Assembly: GCF_901000735.1 (NCBI RefSeq)
Contig: NC_081541.1
Coordinates: 5,325,021-5,389,020, forward strand
DNA length: 64,000 nucleotides
Direction: 5' to 3'
Source: Corylus avellana
Taxonomy: Eukaryota; Streptophyta; Magnoliopsida; Fagales; Betulaceae
The position numbers and the translations under genes are program-made. Numbering within the stretch: the first letter of the stretch is position 1; every line of letters starts with the position of its first letter. Positions 20,836 to 32,765 of this stretch are shown in pieces. The notes beneath the pieces were generated by a model. The model was not told the origin of the DNA, did not search any database, and worked only from the letters and a program-made list of their open reading frames with translations.

Positions 20836-23666
20836 ATGGGGGTGGAAAGAGTGCAAGACATTGCTTCCTTGTCAAAGGACGAGATCCCGGCCGAGTTCAT
20901 AAGGTCGGTGAACGAGCAACCGGGGATCACAACCGTCCATGGCGAGGTCCTTGAGGTGCCGACCATTGATATGGCGGACCCAGATGAGGAAAAGGTCCTC
21001 CGTGCGATAGTGGACGCTAGCCGCGACTGGGGGATGTTCCAAATCGTGAACCATGGAGTTCCCGTTGAGGCCATAGCCAAGTTGCAGGCTGTTGGGAAGG
21101 AGTTCTTCGAGCTCCCGCCTGAGGAAAAAGAGGTTTACGCTAAGCCTCCAGGTCAGTCAGTGGAGGGCTATGGAACAAAGCTTCAGAAAGAAGTGGAAGG
21201 GAAGAAAGCCTGGGTGGATCATTTGTTCCATAACATATGGCCTCCTTCTGCCATCAACTACCGCTTCTGGCCTAAGAACCCTCCTTCTTACAGGTTTTGG
21301 AATTTTTTTTTTTTTAATTTTACTGAATTGTTTTATATATTATTGGCGTCACTTTTTCCGCATTGATTCCTTACCGTTTCGGCGAAAGGCATGGAGAACT
21401 CATGAGGCTCATGGAATTAATGTTACGTCCCATACATGCACTGCTTTGCCGATTTGTTTAACCTATTGCGGGCGTTGGTAGACGTGACGATCACCGTGAA
21501 ATTTGGGAATTAGGATTCTCCAGTCTCATTTCATTTGAACCGATAATATCCGGTTAGTTATGTTAGAGGTGTATTTTTGTCCTATTAAAAAGTAAAATGA
21601 CAAAAATACTTTAGGATTTGATATTTTCGGCAGCCTGGGGTCATCCCAGCGTCTGCCAAAGTCTGGTCAATTTCTTTTTTTTTTTTAAATTGAAGAAGAG
21701 ATATTAAAAAAAAAATTTAAATTTGAAGTATTAGCACCAAATTTAAGATAATTAAATCATTTTTAAGGGTGATACAATCCCTAAAGGGTTAACCTTTCAC
21801 TCTTAGATTTTAGTTTTAAATCCAAAAATAAATTTTGAGGCATTAAAAACTAAATATTAACTCATTAAAATTTAACAAAAAATTAAAAAAACAAAATCTA
21901 GCAGGACTAGGAAGAGAGAGATTTTTTTACAATTTTTTTTTTTTTTTTAATAAAACCACATCAGATTTTGGCAGACACTTGTCTGACTCTTGGCAGCCTG
22001 ATAACAGGACTCGTCTAATAGAGCTAACTGATTTGAATGGAAAGGATCCTATTCCGGAATTTGGGGCCATGACTTTATTTCGAGAAACTATTAATAAGAT
22101 CTATTTAGAACTTGTTTGAAATTGCGTTAGAGAATTTTTTTAAAAAATTAATACCTAAAATGTCATATAAAAGGAAAGTTTACATATTTAGTAAAAATTT
22201 TCAAATTTACTTTTTTAATTTTTTTACTTTAAAAATGACAAAAATATACTTTTTTTTTTTAACGAAAAAAAATATTTTTTTGCTTAGAAGTATTTAATAG
22301 TTTTTTTTTTTTTTTTTGTCTTTTCTTTTTCAAATACAATTTCAATTTCAAATTCTTAATATTAATTTTCATTAATTTATTAGCTTGTACGTGTATAAAA
22401 ACTGATATATCTCTCTCTCTCATATAAATGAGAATTATGAGATGGTGTGAAAATAAAAATTATTTTATGATTAATAAAAGCTTGTCATGATAGTTTATAT
22501 ATATATATATTTTTTAAAAATAGCCCCATCGATCTCTTTTAGTACGTATAGAAACGCGAAACAAAGCATCATTTTTCTCTTCGATCTCTCTTGATCTTCT
22601 TCTCATGCATTAAGATTTTGGGTGATGGCTGCAGGGAGGCAAACGAGGAATATGCGAATCACATGCATGGGGTGGTGGAGAAGCTGTTCAAGAGCCTGTC
22701 ATTGGGCTTAGGGCTTGAAGGGCATGAACTGAAGGAGGCAGCGGGTGGTGATGATTTGGTGTACCTTCTCAAGATCAACTATTACCCGCCCTGCCCTCGC
22801 CCTGACCTGGCTCTTGGGGTTCCGGCTCATACCGACATGAGCGCCTTCACCATTCTTGTCCCCAACCACGTCCAAGGTCTCCAGGCTTTCAGAGATGCCC
22901 ATTGGTACGATGTCAAATACATCCCCAATGCCTTCGTTATCCACATTGGGGACCAACTTGAGGTAATCATTCAATTTCCAAATCTTGTATTTGTGTCGGA
23001 TTTGTATCGAGTTCACAGATTGTGTTAAAAATTATTATCGCTAGTGTCACATAAGACTATGTCTCTTTTAATTAAATGAGTCATATATTTTAATTATAAC
23101 TCGCTAATTTTGTATGTCACAAGTTCGCTGAAAATGTAAAAAATTGTTAGCCCAAGTAAATTGATACAAATTTTGAATAGAACTGATCTTTAAAAATTGG
23201 CTTACAAGAAATGGACGTCAAAGAACTTATATAGTCGTAGTCGACGTTTATGACGACCCATTTTGTTATTTAAGTCTCCCCTTTTGTGACTTGAACTAGT
23301 TATATTATAGTACCTAATTCTGATACCAAATAATACAAATCTTAAATAAAATTTACCATTGAATGCTTAAAAACTTATATGCCAAGTGATTAAAATTGTA
23401 ACACAAATCCAATGCGAAAAGCTTAATAATTAGTGAAAGATTTGGTTGTGCAGATACTTAGCAATGGAAAGTACAAGAGCGTGCTACACAGGACTACAGT
23501 GAACAAAGAGCACACAAGAATGTCGTGGCCGGTATTCTTGGAGCCTTCGCCGGACTTTGTGGTAGGGCCTCACCCGAAGCTCATCGACCATGAAAATCCT
23601 CCAAAATACAAGACGAAGAAATACGGTGACTATGTTTACTGTAAGCTTAACAAGATTCCCCAGTAA
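20836..23666 (+). CDS. FLS: Flavonol synthase
   Basis: Three exons: 20836-21293, 22635-22962 and 23454-23666, with GT-AG introns of 1,341 and 491 bp; 332 residues. FLS converts dihydroflavonols to flavonols in the cytosol using 2-oxoglutarate, Fe(II) and O2. Seen: N-terminal [12 protein letters not shown] (the FLS PxxxIRxxxEQP motif), the SAFTILVP motif (SxxTxLVP), CPRPDLAL, iron ligands H218, D220, H274, and R284/S286 for 2-oxoglutarate. Residues I align with the AtFLS1 substrate site are all kept (H129, F131, K199, F290, E292). The ending YCKLNKIPQ is typical. Exons 2 and 3 have exactly the same lengths (328 and 213 nt) as in the FLS-like gene at 1.5-3.4 kb, so the two are paralogues in opposite orientation. 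The start fits the family's MxVERVQ opening. Confidence 0.93.
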
Positions 23667-23712
23667 TCTACCTGAGGCCCACATAATGTAACTCTAAAAT
23701 AAGGGTGTGTTT

Positions 23713-23752
<40 letters not shown>

Positions 23753-24554
23753 TTTTGTTTGAACAGTAAAGTCTCATTGTTTATGAGAGATCCATCCACC
23801 GGCCATATCTGATAAATATCATTGATGTATTGCACTTTTTAATACAAAAAATTGTATTTTTAGAGGAATATATATCTCCTTGTTAATAATGACGACGTAG
23901 TAATTTTAATTAGAGTATGCTTAGAATTGTGTTTAAAAAATAGAGCTTTTAAGTTATATATATATATATTAGTTTTTGAACATTTAAAAGCGTTTTTATT
24001 TTTTATTTTTTTTATTTATTTTGAGTAGTAAACGCGCTTTAAGACTCCATAAACACACACTCAAACAAGCCATTAATCTTTCAAAAGAAAGAAGAGAAAT
24101 GCTATTGGCATGTTCAAGTGTTCAACTAACTCTTGAATTATTTTTTAGGATTAGTTTTAAACCAGATTTAAAACTACAATAACATGTTATACCTAAATTA
24201 CGAGAATTCCTTAAAAAAAAAATAAAAAATAAAAAATAAATAAAAATTGAAGATTAAACATAACTACCAATCTTTTTAGGAATTTTTAATTATGGAAAAA
24301 ATTAAAGAGAACAAACAAAAAAATTAAATTATTTGTGTTTTGTTTTTAGTAAGCCTTTCTTGGCGTCCCTTTAATCGTCTTTCGAGAATCAAAAGAAAGA
24401 GGAGACAGTTTGTAGCACAAAACCTGCTTTTTCACATGACTTGTGAAAGCAAGCAATACCAGTTTCAGATTGCGAACATCCTACTTTCCCATCCCACCGA
24501 CACACCGGTCTTTGATCGGAAATTTGGATAGACATATGACGCATCAGGATTTGT
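23667..24554. other. Downstream of FLS; AT-rich, no gene seen
   Basis: Includes an (AT)n run at 23718-23749 and, at about 23910-24065, a diverged relative of the MITE at 4773-5005. The 3' UTR of FLS should lie in the first few hundred bases. Confidence 0.35.
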
Positions 24555-25025
24555 ACAACTTTAAATAAGGGGAAAACTTTTTTTCATAACTTTTATAAAG
24601 TTTTTCAATTCGAACTTTAATGTTTAAAAATTGGCAATATATACTCAATTTTCAATTTGAACCATCTGTTACTAATTTAAATCTAATTAGACGAAATCCA
24701 ACGTGAAATTTTAATGTTCTTTATTCTAATTTTACCCTCATTAAAACTTATGAAATTATATAATTACTCTCATTAAAACTTATGAAATTGAGGGCAATTA
24801 CGTAATTTTATAGGTTTTAATAAGGGCAAAATTGGAATAGAAAGCATCAAAATCTCACGTAAGACGTACATGAGATGATTTCCATCCAATTAGACGAAAA
24901 TTAGTAATGAAGGGTCTGAATTAAATTTTTTTTAAACATTAGGGGGTACATTGCCAATTTTTAAATATTGTGGTTCGAATTGAAAAACTCTTAAAACTTT
25001 AAGAGGTAAAGTTAATTTAATCCTT
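24555..25025. mobile_element. Fold-back MITE
   Basis: The left arm phrase 'gtttttcaattcgaac' and 'tttaaaaattggcaat' reappear as reverse complements in the right arm ('gttcgaattgaaaaac', 'attgccaatttttaaa'). Arms run about 24575-24720 and 24870-25020. It is non-coding and AT-rich. Confidence 0.7.
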
Positions 25026-25466
25026 TAAATAAATTGTAAATTATCAAATTATAAAATTTAGACCATTTTTAGGTATTAAAACGACACGGGACACCTAATA
25101 AAATGGTGACACATTGTTGATGATTGAATATATTTTTATCTAGTTCTTGCTTTTATGTTGTAAAAAACTTTGAGCTATAAATGTATTTCAAAAGTACAAA
25201 AAAAAAAAAAAAAAAAAGTTTTGGGGAGATAAATTATTTCTAGTTACCTTAATAACATACTATTTTTTTTTTTTAATATGTGACATTTTTTTAACGTTTT
25301 AATACCTAAAAATAAATAAGTTCCGCAATTTAAAAATTGTAATAGATCCGTCCTAATCCCCATTTGACGAAGGAAATACTTATAATTATGGTGTGACTAG
25401 AACTCCAACCAGCCCATATGACAAAGGTTTGTCTTGTTTACATCGAACACGATTGGAAATTGGAAT
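25026..25466. other. Intergenic, no gene seen
   Basis: AT-rich with poly-A and poly-T tracts (25197-25218, 25263-25275). Nothing recognisable. Confidence 0.3.
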
Positions 25467-25474
25467 AGGGAGGG

Positions 25475-26069
25475 TAGGGGTGTCAAAAAATACCGGGGAA
25501 CCGGAACCGGAACCGGAAAACCGGGAAATCGGAAACCGGAAAACCGGGTACCCCGATTCCGGTACCGGTTTTTGGTACCCGGTTTTTACCGGGAATACCG
25601 AAACCGGGTTTCCATTTTATTTAATAATATATATATATATATATATTTTACACTTAGGTTTAGGTTTAGGGTATTTTAAAAAATTAAATTTTTATTTCTA
25701 AGGCCCAAATAGGCAAAAACAATGATTTTTTAGGATTTTTGGATTTTTTAAGGTTTATTTTTTAATTATTAACAAAGTCCTTTTAATTTAGACAAAGAAA
25801 CTAATAGATTTTTTAAAAAATGGGCCAACCTATAAAAAAAAAAAAATTAGCTTATTTTAGGCCCAATACCTAAAATAAGTCAAAAAATCAATTTTTTAAA
25901 AAAATCAGTTACCGGACCGGGTAATACCGGAACCAGCCGGTAACCGGGACCCCGGTTAACCGGGGTCCCAGTTTCGGTTCCGGTTTCTCAAAATTAAGAA
26001 CCGGGGTACCCCGGTTCCGGTTCTGGTTTTGGCCAAAAACCGAGAAATCGGACCGGATTGACACCCCTA
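25475..26069. mobile_element. hAT-type MITE, ACCGG-rich family
   Basis: The ends are TAGGGGTGTCAA and TTGACACCCCTA. The 8-bp flanks AGGGAGGG (25467-25474) and AGGAAGGG (26070-26077) agree at 7 of 8 positions. Subterminal regions are filled with ACCGG/CCGGT words at both ends; the centre is AT-rich and non-coding. It is a different family from the element at 17.2 kb (ACCGG rather than AACCGC arrays) but has the same design. Its right edge coincides with the left edge of the duplicated block. Confidence 0.9.
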
Positions 26070-26077
26070 AGGAAGGG

Positions 26078-29000
26078 TGATGGGATTGAATTGAATGCAC
26101 TTAAAAGCCTGCCTCGAGGAGGAAATTTTTATTGCTTCTTGTCGTCTTTTGACGGCTCCAACTCGATTGTCTGCAATATTTTTTGTGCAAAAAATAAAAA
26201 TTACTTGATGGTGATCGTTGCCTTTATGGTAGAGACTTTCTACCAAGTTCTTTTGTCATTTGTTTTGAAAAAGTCCAGTTTGTTTATAATTTCTATGGGA
26301 TTATGAACAAAATTATTGTCTACTATTTGGTTTTGTATCTATTTTTGTTTTACATGTTCTGCTTGAGTTTTGTCGTTGGGTGCCACTCCTATGTTGTTGT
26401 TTGATTTCTTGTAACCGGCTTCCTTTATTTGAATAAATTAAAAAAAATAAATAAATGTCTTCCTTGATGTTTTCCTCGACTGGCTTGCCTGCCTCAATCG
26501 ATTAGGCAAACTAGAGGGATTATTAGGTTTTTGAATTATTACGAATTTAGATAATTAATGTAAGAGCCTATAAGAGGTCTCCTATATAATCTATTTATTG
26601 CCTAACCATTCAAAATTTTCTTGAATAAATAGGTCTTATATAAATTCTCAATTATTTGAAATAAATAATTTATGTCAATATTTGTTTAATTTTTTTTTTC
26701 TCTCATCTTACAAATTTAATATATCAACTATTAAATTTGCAGACTCATGTAGACTCTCATACAAATTTAATAATGGATTCATCCATTCACTATGAAAATA
26801 GTTAAAAATATAATAAATTATATCATTTATCTTATTTTAATATCATGTTGGCACAATTTTGGAGAGAAAACCAGCAAAATGATTTATTGTACTTTTTCGA
26901 TAAACTTAGGCCGTTAAAAATGAATTAAAAATAAATAAATATAGGCAACATCTGTTTTCGCATGTTTGATTTAGTAATTTATCTATAAAATTTCCTAATT
27001 TTTAAGATGTTTTACCACCTTTTTTTAGATTAAGAAGTGTTAACATTCATTTCTTATACATTCATTTGTAAATTTACCATTACATTTGTATTACCTGTAT
27101 ATAAGTTTACATATTTAATAATGAATTTGTCCATTTTTTTTTTTATATAGGGATAAACAAAAAATAAATAACTTTTAAATAGAAGTTGCACTGAAATTTT
27201 TCATAATTAGGACGCAAACAAGAGATTGCTTAATTCAGATTCGGTGACATGTTTTGATAAGGATACCAACTTGACCTTACTGAGATAGGCAGCTAATAAA
27301 GCTCACGTGCCCGGCCAACTGCGACATATCTCTCAATCTTTTCTTTTTAGGAAAAATATAAAAAACTCTCATTTGTAACATAACTTTTTAATGTTTAAAA
27401 AGTCCTAAAGTAATTCTCTAAACTATCAAAATGTATCAAAAATATCACTTATTTTTTTAGATTTTTATAATATTTTTATTCTTTTAACAAATAAAATAAT
27501 AAAATAATTGTAAAAAAAATACCAAAAAAATAGTGAAAAATACAAAAAAAACCAATGGGCGAATAAATAAATTTTGTTTTTTGAATAAATAAATAATTAG
27601 TCAATGTAGTTGGCCTAAATTACAAATTACTTCATGTCATATTAAAGTAAAATCAATGGGAGAATAAAAACAATTTTTTAACAGAATTTGACTCTAGATA
27701 ACTAAAACAATCGAAAATACTATTAACAAAGTTGATTGTAGCTTCCCAATGAACAATATGCGTATCAAGTTATCAACAAAGAATATTCATTTTAACTTAG
27801 TTTCTAACCAACTTATGAGGTAGTTGTATAATAACAGACAAGACACCATTTGGGCAGTAAGGCAGAGAAAGCACAAAGATCAAACTTTATTTTAACCCAT
27901 GTTCGGATATTGAAATCATAGTGGACCAAAAAGGCTATACAAAGTAGAGTCAAAGTTCATAAGGGACATTAATACAATTTATTTTTCTTCTTCGTTTTTA
28001 TTTTTTATTTATTTTTTATTCGGAACATTAATGCAATTGATAGTTTGAGAGAGACGTTAACAATAGGGTGGTAGTTTGAGGGGAGTATGTGTATTTTTCC
28101 TAATACTTTTTAGAGTGTATTTTTTATTTTTTGTTTAATATTTTTTGGATGTGAGATAAAAATAAAAATAGTTTTGAATGTTTTTTATTTTGTGTTATTT
28201 ATTAATATTTTTTTAATAAAAAAAAATAAACAAAAGGGATAATGAAAAAATGTTAGCAAATAGAACCCTACCTATTTTTCAGTTTAGAAGAATAGCTTAC
28301 ACTATAAAGAAAATACAACCAAACCAAAAAACTGAATATCTACGTATACTTCTTTATTTATAGTAATAGCATATTAAACTAAAAACTTTAATATTTGACC
28401 ATTCAAATGAACTTGACTTTTCAAATATTGGATCTATATTTTGAAATATTCCACTAAAGAATGTGTTATGACTTGACACCCGTCGGGATTTGATTATAAA
28501 GTTTGTTTTTTAGGAGATTTGTTTAATTATCAAGTTGATTTTTGGTTTTGGTGTCTCCAACTTTTAAGAGGTGGAAAGCTTTTATTCCTCTTTTTCTCCG
28601 TGTACAAAAACAAGAGGGCTACATTAAAGGCAATATTTGGGGTAATGCAAGCTGCATTTTGAAAGGTTGACTTATTCGAAAATCTACAAAGCCAAAGCTT
28701 ATTTTCATCTCTTCAAAGCATTTATATTGGCACAAATCTGAACCACTAACATTTTCAATAGAGTAAACCATCGCCTTTCAATCCCCTGACTAACTCTACC
28801 ATAGACGCCAATAATAGGCTATAACTCTCTCCCTAACATAGCTTACAACTTTTATTGCCGCACTCCTAAAAGTCTGATTGAATCATAGCTTAACTCAACC
28901 CTATCAGAACATTAATAAGACATAGGCAGCTAAAAAAATAGAAATAAAAAACCGCAGCTGCACATTTTTTGTGAGCCGCAATGGCAGGCACTTTCAAAAT

Positions 29001-29221
29001 CACATCAGCTCCACCATCGCACTGCCACTACAGTTGCGCAAGACATCTTTTTTCATTTCTTGGACTCGCATCGCATGTGCAAGATGGCTCTACCACTGAA
29101 CTATCATAAACAGCTTGTTAGCCAGATAATAAAATTGAGTGAAACTGTGTCCTACTCCAACTCAGCAATCTGGTCAAGTAGATTTCAAGGCATAAATGAT
29201 GGTTTGTCCAAAAAAGGCATG
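26078..29221. other. Intergenic downstream of FEX (copy 1)
   Basis: No gene is seen. It is AT-rich, with a possible degenerate fold-back element at about 27350-28110 whose end words 'aggaaaaatataaa' and 'tgtatttttccta' are inverted. The part next to 29221 should contain the FEX 3' UTR. Confidence 0.35.
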
Positions 29222-30725
29222 CTACCCATATCCCTTTGTCCAAACAGGTACAGAGTATATCAATGTCCCCAAGCCGAAAGAGCTGCAAATGGTAATCAAG
29301 GCATATGCATATGCCCTCCAAGGGTGCGTGCTTTCTCTCATTGCATTGAACTCGGCAATGAAGGTAGAAACAGTACTCAGACAGCCCAAGAATCCAAGTT
29401 GTATGCCAGAGGCTACAGTATCACAAGTCTGGCTATTCACCTATACCAAAATAAACCAAGATTTTGCTCACCATCTATTCAAGGCATGTTTGTATAAAAA
29501 ACGGACATTGAGACATGTAAATTGACCTCATCAAAACCTCTGTCATGTTTGAACTTGTGTTAGAAACTAGAAAGTGAAAAAAAGGTGCAACACCTTACCG
29601 CTTTCTTCACAGTAGACAGTGCTGCCATGACACAAGCTGCGGACACATTGGCGATTAGAGTCCCAATCGGTACCCATTTAAACAATCCGGACCTTCCTAA
29701 CCCACGCCCGTTGAGTCGGGCTAAGAACCACCTGATCCACACACCTGCAGGTCCAACAATGCAAGCCAACCATAGTTGAGCACCACTGCCGTCACTGCTA
29801 AACTGTTCCTTCAATAGCTCTCCACTTAAACCCCATAACAAGACTAGCATTAAAATCAACACCACCATGACTGCCAAGTGACGCCTGCTGCTATCAACCC
29901 TACAGTTGCTGCTAGAGCTACGGATGCCACTTCCTGAACTTCCGTTTTGTCTTGTTAGAAGCCACTTAAAACCCTTGGCTGTTTCAACACCAACAATAAC
30001 GGAATAGGCAGCAAGAAACAAGCCTGCGAAGAATTGTAAGGGTTAAAAGATCATCTTGCTCTTTAAGTGCACAGAGGCAGGCTGAAGACTGTTTGTTGTT
30101 AAGTTTTGAATAGGCTCAAGCAGGAGACCTGCCTGAAGCAATTAAAATCAAATCTGTTACGCGTCTAATGAACCAAACAATCCGTACATCTATTGTAATA
30201 TTGTTCTTACCTAAAAGAAAACCAAGCACAGTAAACACCCAATGGCCATCAACACTAAGCTCAAGCATTTTCTGATTCCAACCACTGAAAGTTGTAAGAC
30301 TTCCTAAATAACCAGTCGTCAATCCGATCGCTAGATAGTCTGAAATGCGGGATATGTCTGCTTTGAAAACGACACCCCACCATCCCATCAAGAAAGAACC
30401 AACCTAGAAAAGTGCATAAACCAATTTGAATGAGAAGATCTTCTAATTGAAGTCTTTAATGGAGACATATATATATACATATATAAAAGAGAGAGAGGAA
30501 GGCAAAAAAGATGGGAATCTCAAAGCTCTTAACCCCAACATCAAGTACGGAAGTTCTATCACGCAGCCTTTACCAGAGCAAAGGCATCGCTACAAAGTTC
30601 TAATTTCTGAATTGTGGCAGGCCACTATAATACATTCCAGTGATAGGTTGAGGTGTTTATTCAGAGCTAGAGAAAATCGCTTAAACACTCTCATAACCTC
30701 ATCCATAAATTGTGTGCACATGCAT

Positions 30726-30761
<36 letters not shown>

Positions 30762-32183
30762 ATATTAGAAGGAAGGTCAAGGTACAGAATGTTTTCATTG
30801 TTTGTCAAGCCAACAACTCCAGGGCCGAACAATTTTTGCAGTAAATACCTTGTTAAAACCTGCACATTGTGGCATGTTAAATATGAGAATCTCGCTAAGT
30901 ACATCTATTAACTGGAAATTTACAATTAATGAAATGTAGAAGTGAAAATTCTAGGATCCAGAGAAGACAGAAGTTCCAAGCAGCCCAAGCAAAAAAAAAA
31001 AAAAAAATCTATGATAATGTTGGTTCCAAATATTTGATACAAAATAGAGGGGTAATACGTCAATGTTATATGACATGAAGTTGAGCCTCTCCAACTATTG
31101 TCAAAAATTAAGTTTTATTTTCTAAGGAACTTCGGACTTCTTTAAATGACAAGAAAACTGTTATTTCCATGAGGTTGCCAGGTTGGGTTGCTCAAAACTC
31201 CTGTCCTATGCTCTTCATCTGGGTTTGTCAATCTTTGATAACTTATTGACAAGATGCTCCTAGGAAACTTCCTCTTTTGTTGTGAGATACTATATCCTTT
31301 GCTCTTGAAACATTAGGTTAAAGAATGTAGTTTCTAAACATATATTATTGGGCAACACAAACAAGGATCCCCATGAGAATTACTTTAGAAAGAGTACAAA
31401 ATACCACACTTGGAAAAAAGAAAAGAAAAAGAAAGTAGCTCAATGGCATTACAAACTACAAGTGTATTGCAGTTTAAAACCTAAATAAAAATCAAAACTA
31501 AAATGGATGAGAATATATATCTCTATATCACATAAAAAAGAAAAAGAAAAGGCAATTCTTATTACTGATAGAGATAAGGATGGCATATTACCCCAAGAAT
31601 CCCAAAAACAGCTAAATGAATGAGACATAAAACATAATCCCATAACTTTGGCAACTCTTCCTGCATATAAAAAAATGAATATGTTTTCATTGTTTGTCAA
31701 CAAATAAACTACATAAGTTAAGGAATTTCTTTTAACAATGACAACTAAATGAGAAACTATTAACTGAAGGCTCACTTGCTTTTTGTCTTTAGAGCACACC
31801 ATTGCATCCACGGAAAGGGGAGATATAGTTTCCTCTGGCAACGGAGACACTGGAGAGATTGTATTCAATGCTGGATCACGAGACCAATATCCATAAGGGT
31901 GCAACAGAGTATCCAGGGAAGTGGGAGCAGCTACTCCATTCTGTGATGCATGATCAATAGAAAAGCACAGGCTAGCATCCTCACTGTGCCTGTTGCTCTG
32001 AAGAGCCCGATCCCCAATATCTCCTGCCTCCGAAACAGTCTCACTTTCAATTTCATCATCTATATGAAAGGGTACAGCTGCTGGAAAACTTATAGAGCGC
32101 CTTCTACATGAAGAACTGGCACTTCCCGTGTGACTAAATGATCCACTTCGTCTGGGTTCAGAGTCAGTAGTTCCATGATCCAT
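29222..32183 (-). CDS. FEX: Fluoride export protein with two CrcB domains (copy 1)
   Basis: Six coding exons on the minus strand: 32183-31776, 31660-31592, 30859-30761, 30403-30211, 30023-29599 and 29440-29222; 470 residues. FEX/Fluc proteins export fluoride across the plasma membrane; eukaryotic FEX fuses two CrcB halves in one chain. Seen: a polar, Ser-rich cytosolic N-terminus (about 1-138); CrcB half 1 (about 140-270: LIHLAVFGILGVLTRY, SNMVGSFLMGWWG, GYLGSLTTFSGW); a basic linker; and CrcB half 2 (about 330-465: GTLIANVSAA, GFLGCLSTVSTF). The signature G-x-x-G-x-x-T/S-T-x-S occurs once per half. Intron 3 starts GTCTCT inside a CT microsatellite, a weak donor. Candidate 5' UTR exons lie upstream. 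The gene is complete; eight residues differ from copy 2. Confidence 0.92.
30727..30760. repeat. (GA/CT)n microsatellite touching the FEX intron 3 donor
   Basis: About 16 GA units on the plus strand. On the coding (minus) strand, exon 3 ends ATG and the intron starts GTCTCTCT, so the donor is the first unit of the repeat. The second copy of the block has a shorter run (41164-41193). Confidence 0.9.
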
Positions 32184-32642
32184 GACTTCCCCACCAGAAC
32201 TTCAAGGCTCGATACCTCTTGGAATAACTTCAAAAGCCACATTAATAAATGAGGATGTTGATTCAGGGATCAAAATTATATGAAAGTAATAATAATCTAG
32301 CTGCTGCTGACAATGATGATATTGTTATATTTCTAATTTCTGTAAGCAAATCCAACTACTCTACCTTTGAGAAAACTAATTTATGTGCACATAGGAACAA
32401 TTGATGGGACTCATTTTAGCTCGTCCTACAAAAAGTCAAACTGAAATGTATTTACTAAAAATAAATCCATTCATATCTTTTTGCATCTAAGTTCTGCTAG
32501 TCATGACATCACAGAGATAAAAAAAAAAAAAAAAAAAAAAAACAAAAGTAATTACATATGACCGTCCAAACGTTTCAATTTTTTGAATACTATAGAGTAT
32601 ACCTTCTCTCTCAAACAACTCCACTCAGACCAATATCTAAAT

Positions 32643-32765
32643 TTTTTATTTTTTATTTTTATTGGTAAGTTACACATGCACTTGGCGGGACATGAACCCA
32701 TGACCTCACCCTCCACCTTGCTACAAAGGGAGGAAGTACCATCTGAGCTAATGCGCATTGGTCAA
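32643..32765 (-). mobile_element. tRNA-derived SINE with perfect 14-bp target duplication (copy 1)
   Basis: On the minus strand the element has an A box TAGCTCAGATGG (32750-32739), a B box GGTTCATGTCC (32698-32688) and an A-rich tail 'aataaaaataaaaaat'. The 14-bp sequence 'accaatatctaaat' flanks it on both sides (32629-32642 and 32766-32779), the mark of LINE-assisted retroposition. It lies in the upstream intron region of FEX. Confidence 0.9.

Noticed and set aside
29060..29525. Plus-strand frames of 109-145 codons opposite FEX exon 6 (also at 39497-39962)
   Set aside because: Antisense shadows of a clear CrcB exon and its 3' region.
31449..31775. Extension of the FEX first exon past its donor
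   Set aside because: Reads into intron and exon 2 in a wrong frame; the exon ends at 31776 with GTGAGC and joins 31660 in phase.
32688..32750. tRNA-like A and B boxes
   Set aside because: No tRNA cloverleaf; A-rich tail and 14-bp target duplication show a SINE.
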